Shown here piece by piece: positions 53,751-62,946 of a stretch of DNA of 64,000 nt. Source of the stretch: Pedococcus sp. 5OH_020 (GTDB lineage Bacteria; Actinomycetota; Actinomycetes; Actinomycetales; Dermatophilaceae); NCBI RefSeq assembly GCF_027812955.1, contig NZ_JAPYZV010000003.1, positions 186,001 through 250,000 on the forward strand, read 5' to 3'. Numbering within the stretch: position 1 is the stretch's first letter; every line of letters begins with the position of its first letter. The notes below the pieces were generated by a model. That model searched no databases. It was not told the DNA's origin and saw only the letters and a program-made list of their open reading frames with translations. A program made the position numbers and the translations under genes.

Positions 53751-54453
53751 CCGAGGAGCCCAGGAGCAGAAGAAGGGCGGGTTCTTCGCCGACCTCTTCG
53801 CGCCCGTCGGCGGGTTCGGCGTCACCTTCGCCACCATGTTCCGCAAGCTCGAGACCGAGGAGTACCCCGAGCAGAAGCGGCCCACGCAGCCCCGGTACCA
53901 CGGTCGCCACCAGCTCAACCGGCACCCCGACGGGCTCGAGAAGTGCGTGGGCTGCGAGCTGTGCGCGTGGGCGTGTCCGGCGGACGCCATCCTCGTCGAG
54001 GGAGCGGCCAACGACGACACCGAGGGCGGCAACGGCCGGTTCTCACCGGGCGAGCGCTATGGCCGCGTCTACCAGATCAACTACCTGCGGTGCATCTTCT
54101 GCGGGCTGTGCATCGAGGCGTGCCCCACGCGTGCCCTGACCATGACGAACTTCTACGAGCTGGCCGACGACAACCGCGCCGACCTCATCTTCACCAAGGA
54201 GCAGCTGCTCGGCCCCCTCCAGGAGGGCATGCTGCCGCCGCCGCACCCGATGGTGGACGGGCTCGAGGAGCGCGACTACTACCAGGGCAAGGTCGCCAGG
54301 GCGACACCGGAGCAGGAGGCATGGGTGAAGGCCCCCCACGAGACCCAGGGGCAGGACGGCGGCACGCCCGGCGGTGACCCGGTGGAGGGCGTCGACACGC
54401 TCGACTCGCCTCGCCAGGCGACTCGCGACACCGCAGAGCCGGTACGCCGATGA
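53743..54453 (+). CDS. nuoI: NADH-quinone oxidoreductase subunit I
   Basis: NuoI carries clusters N6a and N6b on the path to N2. The 236 residues contain the two [4Fe-4S] motifs [14 protein letters not shown] and [16 protein letters not shown]. The conserved [18 protein letters not shown] lead-in and a C-terminal tail of about 60 polar residues flank them. The GTG start has a strong AAGGAGG site within the nuoH end. A 27-residue frame starts on its stop and reaches nuoJ. Confidence 0.95.
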   Translation: MADRGAQEQKKGGFFADLFAPVGGFGVTFATMFRKLETEEYPEQKRPTQPRYHGRHQLNRHPDGLEKCVGCELCAWACPADAILVEGAANDDTEGGNGRFSPGERYGRVYQINYLRCIFCGLCIEACPTRALTMTNFYELADDNRADLIFTKEQLLGPLQEGMLPPPHPMVDGLEERDYYQGKVARATPEQEAWVKAPHETQGQDGGTPGGDPVEGVDTLDSPRQATRDTAEPVRR

Positions 54454-54533
54454 CTGTCCAGATGCGGCCAGGCTGGTCGTCCTTGCGGGACCCGCTCGTG
54501 GCTCGCCCGTGTCCTGAGGAGGTCCTCGCATGA
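54450..54533 (+). CDS. Bridging mini-ORF between nuoI and nuoJ (27 aa)
   Basis: This frame starts with an ATGA overlap on the nuoI stop and ends with an ATGA overlap on the nuoJ start, filling the 76-base gap. It begins [17 protein letters not shown]. The nuoJ ribosome site (GAGGAGG) lies inside its last codons, so ribosomes translating it would open that site. No domain is seen. It is the third such frame in this operon. Confidence 0.38.
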   Translation: MTVQMRPGWSSLRDPLVARPCPEEVLA

Positions 54534-55300
54534 CCGGACTTGGAGAACAGATCCTGTTCTGGGTCCTCGCACCCATCAGCGTGCTCGCGGCGCTCGGCCT
54601 GCTGTTCGCGAAGAAGGCCGTCCACGCCGCCATCGCGATGGCTCTGGTGATGATCAACCTCGGGATCTTCTACCTCGCGCAGGAGGCGGACTTCCTGGGC
54701 ATCATCCAGATCTTCGTCTACACCGGCGCAGTGATGATGCTGTTCCTCTTCGTGCTGATGCTCGTCGGCGTCGACTCCTCCGACTCTCTGGTGGAGACGC
54801 TCAAGGGACAACGCTGGGCCTCGCTCCTGCTCGGGTTCGGCCTTGCCGCACTGCTGTTCTCTGCCATCGGCCGCGTGCAGTTCGGCCCGATGAGGGGCCT
54901 GGCCGGCGTGAACAGGAGCACCGGAAACGTGTCCGGCGTCGCCGAGCTGATCTTCGGCAAGTACGTCTGGGCCTTCGAGGTGACCTCGGCGCTGCTGATC
55001 ACCGCGGCTCTCGGCGCGATGGTGCTCGCCCACCGCGAGCGGCTCGGCGCCAAGCCGAGCCAGCGCCTCTGGGCCGAGCGGCGGGTCCGCGACAACGTCA
55101 ACGTCGCAGGGCTCCCGGCCCCCGGCGTCTACGCCCGCAGCAACGCGGTCGACACCCCTGCGCTGCTACCCGACGGCACGCCCAGCCCGCTCTCGGTGTC
55201 CCGGGTGCTGACCGCCCGTGACCAGATCGCCACTCCGGTACGCCACCTCGAGCCCGAGCGCGACGTCGAGCAGGAGATCACTGAGGGACTTCAGCGATGA
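54530..55300 (+). CDS. nuoJ: NADH-quinone oxidoreductase subunit J
   Basis: NuoJ is a five-helix membrane subunit whose third helix changes shape during proton pumping. The 256-residue protein shows the conserved early helices ([40 protein letters not shown]), GVDSSDSL, and a later helix ([20 protein letters not shown]). The last 75 residues are polar and extend beyond the E. coli protein. GAGGAGG precedes the ATG. It overlaps nuoK by 4 bases. Confidence 0.95.
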   Translation: MTGLGEQILFWVLAPISVLAALGLLFAKKAVHAAIAMALVMINLGIFYLAQEADFLGIIQIFVYTGAVMMLFLFVLMLVGVDSSDSLVETLKGQRWASLLLGFGLAALLFSAIGRVQFGPMRGLAGVNRSTGNVSGVAELIFGKYVWAFEVTSALLITAALGAMVLAHRERLGAKPSQRLWAERRVRDNVNVAGLPAPGVYARSNAVDTPALLPDGTPSPLSVSRVLTARDQIATPVRHLEPERDVEQEITEGLQR

Positions 55301-55596
55301 ACCTCGTCAACTACATCTACCTCGCCACGCTGCTCTTCGCCATCGGCGGGTCGACGGTGTTGATGCGACGCAACGCCATCGTCGTGTTCATGGGTGTCGA
55401 GCTGATGCTCAACGCGACGAACCTGATGTTCGTCACCTTCGCGCGGATGCGCGGCAACCTCGACGGCCAGGTGATCGCCCTGTTCGTCATGGTCGTCGCC
55501 GCCGCGGAGGTGGTGGTCGGACTCGCGATCATCATCGCCATCTTCCGTGCCCGCCGTTCGGCCTCGGTCGACGATGCCAACCTCCTGAAGCTGTAG
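55297..55596 (+). CDS. nuoK: NADH-quinone oxidoreductase subunit K
   Basis: NuoK (MrpC-like) has three helices and two membrane glutamates needed for proton transfer. The 99 residues show [40 protein letters not shown] with the first Glu, and [20 protein letters not shown] with the second. The length is normal. It starts on an ATGA overlap with nuoJ and lies 13 bases before nuoL. Confidence 0.96.
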   Translation: MNLVNYIYLATLLFAIGGSTVLMRRNAIVVFMGVELMLNATNLMFVTFARMRGNLDGQVIALFVMVVAAAEVVVGLAIIIAIFRARRSASVDDANLLKL

Positions 55597-55609
55597 AAGG
55601 GTCCAGAAG

Positions 55610-57547
55610 GTGCACTCCCTCGCAACTCTCGCCACCGCCGAAGGCGCCGCCGCCGCGGCCACCGGCATCACGGCATACGCCTGGCTGCTGGTGGCCCTGC
55701 CACTCCTGGGCGCCGCCGTGCTGCTCTTCGGTGGCCGCGCCACGGACAAGTGGGGGCCGCTACTGGCTACCGGCCTGTCCTGGGCGGCCTTCGTCGTCGG
55801 CTTCCTCGTCTGGCTTGCGATGCTGGGTCGCGGCCACGACAGCCGCGCCGCGTCCCTGCACCTGTTCAGCTGGGTACCGGCAGGGTCCTTCAAGGTGGAC
55901 GCCGGCATGCTGGTCGACCAGCTGTCCGTGACGTTCGTGCTGCTGGTGACGTTCGTCGGCTCGCTGATCCACGTCTACTCCTTGGGGTACATGGAGCACG
56001 ACCCGGACAAGCGGCGCTTCTTCGCCTACCTGAACCTCTTCGTGGCCTCCATGCTCCTGCTGGTGCTGGCCGACTCGTACCTGCTGCTGTACGTCGGGTG
56101 GGAGGGGGTGGGCCTGGCGTCATACCTGCTGATCGGGTTCTGGAACTGGAACCCGGCGTATGCGACAGCGGCGAACAAGGCGTTCGTCGTCAACCGGGTC
56201 GGTGACTTCGGGCTGTCGATCGCCATCATGATCATGTTCGTGTCCTTCGGCCGCGTCGACTTCGCAGGCGTGTCGCAGGCGGCGGGCCACGCGCACGAGG
56301 GGGTGCTGACCGCCATCGGTCTGATGCTCCTGCTCGGTGCGTGCGGCAAGTCGGCGCAGTTCCCGCTGCAGAGCTGGCTCGGCGACGCCATGGCAGGCCC
56401 GACCCCGGTCTCGGCCCTGATCCACGCGGCGACCATGGTGACCGCCGGTGTCTACCTCGTCGTGCGCAGCAGCTTCATCTTCGACCACGCGCCCAGCGCT
56501 CAGCTGGCGGTCGTCATCGTGGGCGCCGTCACGCTGCTGTTCGGGGCGATCGTCGGCTGCGCCAAGGACGACATCAAGAAGGCGCTCGCCGCCTCCACGA
56601 TGTCGCAGATCGGCTACATGATGCTGGCGGCCGGCCTCGGCCCGGTCGGCTACGCCTTCGCCATCTTCCACCTCCTGACCCACGGGTTCTTCAAGGCTGG
56701 CATGTTCCTCGGCGCCGGCTCCGTCATGCACGGCATGAACGACCAGGTCGACATGCGGCGCTTCGGCGGGCTGTCCGGAGCCATGAAGATCACCTGGGCG
56801 ACGTTCGGGCTCGGCTGGCTGGCCATCCTCGGGGTACCCCCGTTCTCCGGCTTCTGGTCCAAGGACAAGATCATCGAGGCGGCCTTCGTCGGCGAGGGCT
56901 GGCGACCCTGGGTGTTCGGTGGCGCCGCGATGCTGGGTGCCGGCATCACCGCCTTCTACATGTCGCGCCTGTTCTTCATGACCTTCCACGGCAAGCGCCG
57001 CTGGAGCGACGACGTGCACCCGCACGAGTCTCCACTGACGATGACGGTCCCCATGATGGTGCTGGCGGTGGGGTCCGGCCTGCTCGGCCTCGTCCTGTCC
57101 CTCGGTGGGATGTTCACCACCTGGCTGGAGCCGGTGGTCGGCGCTCACGACGAGAACGAGCGCGCCGTGCTCTCGGTGCCGGCCATCACCGTGCTGACGC
57201 TTCTGCTCATCGCCGCGGGCGTCGCGATGGCCTGGCTGCGGTACTGGCGTGACGCGGTGCCGCAGGTGCAGCCGGTGGGGTCGATGCTCACCCGCGCAGC
57301 GCGCCGTGACCTCTACCAGGACGACGTGAACGAGGGGGTCTTCATGCGGCCCGGTGTCCACCTCACCCGTGCGCTGGTCTTCGCCGACAACCGCGGCGTC
57401 GACGGCGCGGTGGGAGGGCTCGCGGCCATGGTCGGGGGCACCTCCAGCAGGCTGCGCCGGCTCCAGAACGGCTTCGCACGCTCGTATGCCCTGACGATGC
57501 TCGCCGGTGTCGTCCTGATCTTCGGTGCTCTGTGGGTGATCCAGTGA
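55610..57547 (+). CDS. nuoL: NADH-quinone oxidoreductase subunit L
   Basis: NuoL is the distal antiporter-like proton-pumping subunit with a long lateral helix at its C-terminal end. The 645-residue protein has [20 protein letters not shown], the proton-path segment [20 protein letters not shown], the lysine-bearing [20 protein letters not shown], and [17 protein letters not shown]. The GTG start sits after a GAAGG-rich leader. The stop shares one base with the nuoM start. Confidence 0.96.
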   Translation: MHSLATLATAEGAAAAATGITAYAWLLVALPLLGAAVLLFGGRATDKWGPLLATGLSWAAFVVGFLVWLAMLGRGHDSRAASLHLFSWVPAGSFKVDAGMLVDQLSVTFVLLVTFVGSLIHVYSLGYMEHDPDKRRFFAYLNLFVASMLLLVLADSYLLLYVGWEGVGLASYLLIGFWNWNPAYATAANKAFVVNRVGDFGLSIAIMIMFVSFGRVDFAGVSQAAGHAHEGVLTAIGLMLLLGACGKSAQFPLQSWLGDAMAGPTPVSALIHAATMVTAGVYLVVRSSFIFDHAPSAQLAVVIVGAVTLLFGAIVGCAKDDIKKALAASTMSQIGYMMLAAGLGPVGYAFAIFHLLTHGFFKAGMFLGAGSVMHGMNDQVDMRRFGGLSGAMKITWATFGLGWLAILGVPPFSGFWSKDKIIEAAFVGEGWRPWVFGGAAMLGAGITAFYMSRLFFMTFHGKRRWSDDVHPHESPLTMTVPMMVLAVGSGLLGLVLSLGGMFTTWLEPVVGAHDENERAVLSVPAITVLTLLLIAAGVAMAWLRYWRDAVPQVQPVGSMLTRAARRDLYQDDVNEGVFMRPGVHLTRALVFADNRGVDGAVGGLAAMVGGTSSRLRRLQNGFARSYALTMLAGVVLIFGALWVIQ

Positions 57548-59076
57548 TGACCAACCTCCCCTGGCTGACCGTGGTCGGGCTCGTCCCGCTCGTCGGTGCC
57601 GCCGTCGTGGCGCTCCTGCCCACCGGGCTCACGGACCGGGCACGCCATGTGGCACTCGGCTTCTCGCTGGTGACGCTGGTGCTCGGCATCGCCGCCGCCC
57701 TCCAGTTCGACAGCGGCTCGAAGTCCCAGTTCCAGCTCACGGAACGGCACCAGTGGATCCCGCAGTTCGGCGTGTCCTATGCACTGGGGGTGGACGGGAT
57801 CGCCCTCGTCATGATCCTCATGGCGCTGGTACTGACCCCGGTCTGCATCCTCGCCGCGTGGCATGACGTCCCCGAGGGCGGGTCGCGCGAGAAGAACTAC
57901 TTCGCGCTCATGCTGGCCCTGGAGACCTTCATGGTGGGCGTGTTCGCCGCCACGGACGTCTTCCTCTTCTACGTCTTCTTCGAGGCGATGCTCATCCCGG
58001 TCTACTTCCTGATCGGCTCCTTCGGCGGCCCCCGCCGGCAGTACGCGGCGGTGAAGTTCCTCCTCTTCTCCCTGGCCGGTGGCCTGGTGATGCTCGTGGG
58101 GGTCATCGCCCTCTACCACTACGGCCCTGGTGGCGCCGACGGCTTCCTCGTCTCCAAGCTCACCGGGCTGCACCTAGGGACGACGGCCGAGCGGCTCATG
58201 TTCGTGGCGTTCTTCTTCGCCTTCGCCGTGAAGGCCCCGATGTGGCCCGTGCACACCTGGCTCCCCGACGCGGCCACCGAGGCCCGGCCCGCGACGGCCG
58301 TCCTGCTGGTCGGCGTGCTCGACAAGGTCGGCACCTTCGGGATGATCCGGTTCTGCCTCCAGCTCTTCCCTGAGGCCAGCAAGTGGGCCACGCCGGTCGT
58401 GCTGCTGCTCGCCGTCATCTCGATCCTGTACGGCGCGCTCCTCGCGATCGGCCAGACCGACCTCATGCGGCTGATCGCCTACACCTCGGTGAGCCACTTC
58501 GGCTTCATCGTCCTGGGTATCTTCGCCCTCACCACGACCGGTGGGGCCGGCTCCACGCTGTACATGCTCAACCACGGGTTCTCCACAGCCGCCCTCTTCC
58601 TCATCGGCGCGATGCTGGTGGCTCGCCGCGGGAGCAAGAGGATCCCGGACTTCGGCGGATGGCAGCGCGTCACGCCAGGCCTGGCGGGAGTGTTCCTCCT
58701 CGCGGGCCTGTCCGGCCTGGCCCTGCCGGGACTGAGCTCGTTCGTCTCCGAGTTCCTGGTGCTGGTCGGGACCTTCCAGCGGTACAAGCTGCCCGCCATC
58801 GTGGCGACCGTCGGCATCGTCCTGGCGGCGCTGTACATCCTGCTGATGTACAAGCGGATGATGACCGGCCCGCGGCCCGAGCTCGACGCGCCGGTGCTCG
58901 ACATCACGCTGCGCGAGAAGCTCGTCGTGGCACCCCTCGTCGCGGCCTTCCTGGTGCTCGGGTTCTACCCGAAGCCCGCGCTGGACCTCCTCAACCCGGC
59001 CGTGTCCAAGACGTTGCAGTACGTGGGCGTCAGCGACCCCGCGCCCACCTCCGCTGCTGACGGGAGCACGAAGTGA
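57547..59076 (+). CDS. nuoM: NADH-quinone oxidoreductase subunit M
   Basis: NuoM is the middle antiporter-like pump. The 509 residues show the membrane glutamate segment VFFEAMLIPVYFLIGSFGG, KAPMWPVHTWLPDAATEARP with the channel lysine region, GQTDLMRLIAYTSVSHFGFI and LPGLSSFVSEFLVLVG. About 14 hydrophobic segments are visible, as usual for the subunit. It begins on a TGATG overlap with nuoL. Confidence 0.96.
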   Translation: MTNLPWLTVVGLVPLVGAAVVALLPTGLTDRARHVALGFSLVTLVLGIAAALQFDSGSKSQFQLTERHQWIPQFGVSYALGVDGIALVMILMALVLTPVCILAAWHDVPEGGSREKNYFALMLALETFMVGVFAATDVFLFYVFFEAMLIPVYFLIGSFGGPRRQYAAVKFLLFSLAGGLVMLVGVIALYHYGPGGADGFLVSKLTGLHLGTTAERLMFVAFFFAFAVKAPMWPVHTWLPDAATEARPATAVLLVGVLDKVGTFGMIRFCLQLFPEASKWATPVVLLLAVISILYGALLAIGQTDLMRLIAYTSVSHFGFIVLGIFALTTTGGAGSTLYMLNHGFSTAALFLIGAMLVARRGSKRIPDFGGWQRVTPGLAGVFLLAGLSGLALPGLSSFVSEFLVLVGTFQRYKLPAIVATVGIVLAALYILLMYKRMMTGPRPELDAPVLDITLREKLVVAPLVAAFLVLGFYPKPALDLLNPAVSKTLQYVGVSDPAPTSAADGSTK

Positions 59077-60677
59077 TGCCCGCCCTGACGGTCCTGTCCC
59101 CGTCCCTCGTACCGGCGGCTGCCTTCAAGGCTGCAGACGTGGACTACGGGGCCATCGCGCCCATCCTCGTCGTCATCGGCGGTGCACTCGTCGGCGTCCT
59201 CGTCGAGGCGTTCGCGCCCCGGCGGCTGCGGCACTCGATCCAGGTCGGGCTCTCTCTCGTCACCCTCGTCGCGGCCCTGGCCGTCCTCGTGCTGGTGTCC
59301 GCCAAGGAGACGCACCGTGGCGGCACGCTCGCCCAGGCCGTCATGATCGACGGACCGTCGCTGTTCCTGCAGGGCGCGATTCTCGCGATGTCCATCCTCG
59401 GCGTGCTCACCATGGCCGAGAAGTTCGGCGGGCAGGGCGCGGACGCGTTCACCCCCATGGGTGCGGCCATCCCCGGCTCGGCGCACGAGGCGGCCGCACT
59501 GCGGGCCGGCCTGGGGACGAGCGAGGTGTTCCCGCTGACGCTCTTCGCCGTGGTCGGCATGCTGCTGTTCCCCGCGGCAGGCGACCTCCTCACGATGTTC
59601 ATCGCGCTCGAGGTCCTCTCGCTGCCCCTCTACCTCCTCTGCGGGCTCGCCCGTCGCCGCCGCCTGCTCTCGCAGGAGGCGTCGCTGAAGTACTTCCTGC
59701 TCGGTGCCTTCAGCTCGGCCTTCTTCCTCTTCGGCGCCGCCCTCCTGTACGGGTACGCGGGCTCGGTCTACCTCGCGGACATCGCCAAGGCCGTCACTTC
59801 GGCCTCCGGCTCCCTCGAGGGCCTGCTGCTGCCGGGAGTGGTGTTCGTCCTCGTCGGGCTGCTGTTCAAGGTGGGCGCCGTCCCGTTCCACTCGTGGACG
59901 CCCGACGTCTACCAGGGCGCTCCCACGCCCGTCACGGGCTTCATGGCCGCCTGCACCAAGGTCGCCGCGTTCGGGGCGATCCTGCGGCTGGTCTACGTGG
60001 GGGTGCAGGCCAGCCGCTGGGACTGGCGCGGAGGCGTCATCGCGGTGGCGGCTCTCACGATGGTCGTCGGAGCGGTGCTGTCCGTGACGCAGACGGACGT
60101 CAAGCGCCTGCTGGCGTACTCCTCCATCGCCCATGCGGGGTTCATCCTGGTCGCCGTGCTCGCGTTCGACCGGACAGGGGTGGCCGGCACGCTGTTCTAC
60201 CTCGTCGCCTACGGCTTCATGACGATCGCGGCGTTCGCAGTGGTGTCCATGGTGCGCCAGAGCGGCTCGGAGGCCTCACACCTGTCCCAGTGGGCGGGCC
60301 TGGGCCGCCGTCATCCGGTGGTGGCGGGGGTCTTCGCCTTCCTCCTGCTCGCCTTCGCCGGCATACCGCTCACCTCGGGCTTCGCGGCGAAGTACGCGGC
60401 CTTCGCGCCCGCGGTGGCGACCGGCGGCAGGTCCGGGGTGGCCCTGGTCATCATCGGCGTGATCTGCAGCGTCATCACGGCCTTCGTCTACGTCCGCCTG
60501 ATCGTGCTCATGTACTTCACCGAGCCACCGGTGGGCGAGGCGGTCGTGGCCGAGGTGGCGTCCCCCTTCACCACCCTCGCCATCACCATCGGCACGCTCG
60601 TGACGGTCGTGCTGGGCGTCCTGCCGTCACAGGTCCTCGACCTGGCGCAGCGCTCGTCGCAGTTCATGGTGAGATGA
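59076..60677 (+). CDS. nuoN: NADH-quinone oxidoreductase subunit N
   Basis: NuoN is the antiporter-like pump nearest to NuoA/J/K. The 533-residue protein shows EVLSLPLYLLCGLARRRRLL, GALFKVG-type LLFKVGAVPFHSWTPDVYQG, TQTDVKRLLAYSSIAHAGFI and GIPLTSGFAAKYAAF. It can start at the ATG at 59076, which shares one base with the nuoM stop, or at a GTG three bases earlier. Its end overlaps the prenyl synthase by 4 bases, so the quinone-chain enzyme is translated with complex I. Confidence 0.95.
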   Translation: MPALTVLSPSLVPAAAFKAADVDYGAIAPILVVIGGALVGVLVEAFAPRRLRHSIQVGLSLVTLVAALAVLVLVSAKETHRGGTLAQAVMIDGPSLFLQGAILAMSILGVLTMAEKFGGQGADAFTPMGAAIPGSAHEAAALRAGLGTSEVFPLTLFAVVGMLLFPAAGDLLTMFIALEVLSLPLYLLCGLARRRRLLSQEASLKYFLLGAFSSAFFLFGAALLYGYAGSVYLADIAKAVTSASGSLEGLLLPGVVFVLVGLLFKVGAVPFHSWTPDVYQGAPTPVTGFMAACTKVAAFGAILRLVYVGVQASRWDWRGGVIAVAALTMVVGAVLSVTQTDVKRLLAYSSIAHAGFILVAVLAFDRTGVAGTLFYLVAYGFMTIAAFAVVSMVRQSGSEASHLSQWAGLGRRHPVVAGVFAFLLLAFAGIPLTSGFAAKYAAFAPAVATGGRSGVALVIIGVICSVITAFVYVRLIVLMYFTEPPVGEAVVAEVASPFTTLAITIGTLVTVVLGVLPSQVLDLAQRSSQFMVR

Positions 60678-61678
60678 CGCCGACGCCACCAGTCCTGGCG
60701 CTTCCGACCGTCTCCGACCAGCTCACCGCACGGCTGCAGGAAGGGCTGGAGCAGGTCGACGCCCTGCTCCGCCGGGAGATCGACCACGAGGACCCGTTCC
60801 TCGCCGAGGCGAACACCCACCTCATCGAGGCGGGAGGCAAGCGGTTCCGGCCGCTGCTGACGCTGCTCGCCGCGGAGCTGGGGACCGGCATCAACCCCGA
60901 CGTCGTGGCCGCGGCGGCGGGCGTGGAGCTCACCCACGTGGCGTCGCTGTGCCATGACGACGTGATGGACGAGGCCGACGTGCGGCGGGGGGCTCCCAGC
61001 GCCAACGCCAAGTACGGGAACTCGACGGCCATCCTCGTCGGCGACATGCTCTTCGGCACGGCCTCCTCCATCATCGCCGACCTGGGAGCGGCCGCCGTGA
61101 AGATCCAGGCGCAGACGTTCGTCCGGCTGTGCGCCGGGCAGATCCGCGACGCGAGGCCGGCCGGTCCCGGGGACGACCCGGTGGACTACTACCTCGGCGT
61201 GCTGGCGGACAAGACGGGGGTGCTCATCGCCACCGCCGCCCGCTACGGGGCGATGTTCGCGGGGTGCAGCCCCGAGGTCGTGGAGACGTTGCGAGAATAT
61301 GGCGAGCGGCTCGGCATGGCGTTCCAGCTGGCCGACGACCTCATCGACATCTCCTCCGAGCTCGAGGACACGGGGAAGCAGCCGGGGACGGACCTGCGAG
61401 AGGGCAAGCGGACCCTTCCGGTGCTCTACGTACTGGCCTCCCAGGATGCCGCCGACTCCCGGCTGCGGACCCTCCTGCTCGAGGGGGACCTGCGCCAGGA
61501 CGCGCTCCTGTCGGAGGCGCTGGATCTCCTGCGGCGGCATCCGGCGATGGAGCAGGCGCGCCGGCGTACGCACGCGGTCGCCCAGCAGGCGCGGGACGCG
61601 CTGGACGCGCTCCCCGACAGCGAGGCGAAGGACGCGCTCCAGGCGCTGGCCACCAGTGTGGTCACCCGCGTCGGCTGA
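60674..61678 (+). CDS. All-trans polyprenyl diphosphate synthase (menaquinone side chain)
   Basis: This enzyme extends allylic diphosphates with isopentenyl diphosphate to the chain that MenA attaches. The 334-residue protein has the first Asp-rich motif SLCHDDVMDEADVRRG, the second LADDLIDISSELEDTGK, and GGKRFRPLLTLL. Small residues just before the first DDxxD (VASLC) allow a long product, but chain length cannot be read with certainty. It starts on an ATGA overlap with nuoN. The coupling to nuo and the separate menA/menG fit a supply of menaquinone for complex I. Confidence 0.92.
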   Translation: MTPTPPVLALPTVSDQLTARLQEGLEQVDALLRREIDHEDPFLAEANTHLIEAGGKRFRPLLTLLAAELGTGINPDVVAAAAGVELTHVASLCHDDVMDEADVRRGAPSANAKYGNSTAILVGDMLFGTASSIIADLGAAAVKIQAQTFVRLCAGQIRDARPAGPGDDPVDYYLGVLADKTGVLIATAARYGAMFAGCSPEVVETLREYGERLGMAFQLADDLIDISSELEDTGKQPGTDLREGKRTLPVLYVLASQDAADSRLRTLLLEGDLRQDALLSEALDLLRRHPAMEQARRRTHAVAQQARDALDALPDSEAKDALQALATSVVTRVG

Positions 61679-61713
61679 TCCCGCCGCCGCACCTCAACCT
61701 CCGTCGCCGTCAC

Positions 61714-61790
61714 GCGACGTCGCCGTGGGCCGCCGCGCGACGTCGTCCTCGGCCGCGGGCGACGTTCGTCTTGGGGGCGTGGCGCGACGT
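61714..61790 (+). repeat. Four spaced GCGACGT copies after the prenyl synthase gene
   Basis: GCGACGT recurs at 61714, 61737, 61759 and 61784, about 22-25 bases apart, with partly conserved flanks (CCG before, TCGTC-like after). The array lies in the 250-base gap between the convergent prenyl synthase and permease genes. It holds no open frame. Confidence 0.5.
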
Positions 61791-61839
61791 TGTCTGCGGC
61801 GTGCCGTGCCGGCACGTCTCTACGGGGCCGGGACGCGGG

Positions 61840-61861
61840 TTTTCGCAGACAAAGTCGGCGG
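61840..61861. repeat. Second copy of the CGACTTTGT-type intergenic element
   Basis: TTTTCGCAGACAAAGTCGGC (first 20 bases) is the reverse complement of a CGACTTTGTCTGCGAA unit, matching the element at 6619 with few differences. It too lies between convergent genes. Confidence 0.45.
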
Positions 61862-61930
61862 GCTGGGGGTGAGGCGGCGAGGCGCGAGGGCGCGACCTGC
61901 GGGTCGCCCGCCAAGGGGCGGGCCGGTAGG

Positions 61931-62890
61931 TCAGGTCGCCAGCCGGTCGGGGGCCTGGGCAGGTTCGGGTGACTGCCGCGGGTCGTGGAGCTCGCGGGGC
62001 GCGCGCCTGGTGTAGCTGCGCAGGGAGTCCACGCTGAGGACGGCGAGCGCGACCCACACGATGGCGAACCCGACCCACCGCTGGGCCGACAGGTGCTCGT
62101 GCAGGAGCAGCACCCCGCACAGGAGCTGCAGGACGGGAGTGACGAACTGCAGGAGACCGACCGTCACGAGCGGCACCCGCCGGGCAGCCGCCGCGAAGAG
62201 CAGCAGGGGAGCCGCGGTGAAGATGCCCGCAAGCAGGAGCAGGGCCGTGTGCCACCCGCCGTCCCCGGTGAAGGTCGTCGTGCCGCGTAGCGTCAGGACG
62301 CTCAGGAGGACGACGGCGACGGGTGTGAGCACCAGCGTCTCCGCGGCCAGCGAGTGCAGGGCCGCAAGGGTTACCCCGATCTTCTTCTTGACCAGCCCGT
62401 AGCCCCCGAAGCTGCAGGCCAGCGACACAGCGATGAGCGGGACAGCTCCCGCGGCGACGCTGAGGTACACAGCGGCGAGCGCGCCGATCGCCACAGCGAG
62501 CCACTGCAGGGGGCGCAGCCGCTCACCTAGGACGAGCACGCCGAGGGCAACGGTGACGATGGGGTTGAGGAAGTAACCCAGGGCCGCCTCGGTCGTATGG
62601 CCGCCCAGAACGGCGGCGACGTAGACCACCCAGTTGGCCGCGATGAGCAGCGCGGCAGCGGTGACGCCGAGGCCGAGCCGAGGCCGCTGCCAGAGCTGCC
62701 GCGCCCAGCGCAGATCCTTTCGTACGACGAGGACCAGCGTGCACAGCACCGCTGTCCACAGGATCCGATGGCTGAGGATCTCCCACGCCCCCGCGGGACG
62801 CAGGGCCGCGAAGTACAGCGGGAAGGCACCCCAGATGCCGTACGCGACCAAGCCGTACGCGGCGCCGTGCCGCTGTTCGCCGTCGTCCAC
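61931..62890 (-). CDS. RarD-like EamA family permease
   Basis: The 319-residue product has ten hydrophobic segments in two EamA halves, as in RarD. It starts AYGLVAYGIWGAFPLYFAAL and continues ILSHRILWTAVLCTLVLVV, AANWVVYVAAVLGGHTTEAA, GYFLNPIVTVALGVLVLGER, and VTVGLLQFVTPVLQLLCGVL. The RarD branch features are the Asn-Trp in helix 3 and GYFLNP. The substrate is unknown; relatives move small metabolites or their chloramphenicol-linked effect is indirect. It is convergent with the prenyl synthase and lies downstream of the oxidoreductase gene on the same strand. Confidence 0.85.
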   Translation of the reverse strand: MDDGEQRHGAAYGLVAYGIWGAFPLYFAALRPAGAWEILSHRILWTAVLCTLVLVVRKDLRWARQLWQRPRLGLGVTAAALLIAANWVVYVAAVLGGHTTEAALGYFLNPIVTVALGVLVLGERLRPLQWLAVAIGALAAVYLSVAAGAVPLIAVSLACSFGGYGLVKKKIGVTLAALHSLAAETLVLTPVAVVLLSVLTLRGTTTFTGDGGWHTALLLLAGIFTAAPLLLFAAAARRVPLVTVGLLQFVTPVLQLLCGVLLLHEHLSAQRWVGFAIVWVALAVLSVDSLRSYTRRAPRELHDPRQSPEPAQAPDRLAT

Positions 62891-62946
62891 CTCAGCGGTC
62901 GTGCAGGTCGTGGGGCGAGAGCGTCACGCGAGCCGCCGTCGAAGGG

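Noticed and set aside
51951-54032. 693-residue minus-strand frame opposite nuoG-nuoH-nuoI
   Set aside because: It overlaps three certain complex I genes and its translation has the biased His/Asp/Gln/Glu composition of an antisense shadow.
56120-57361. 413-residue minus-strand frame opposite nuoL
   Set aside because: Fully antisense to nuoL with no motif of its own.
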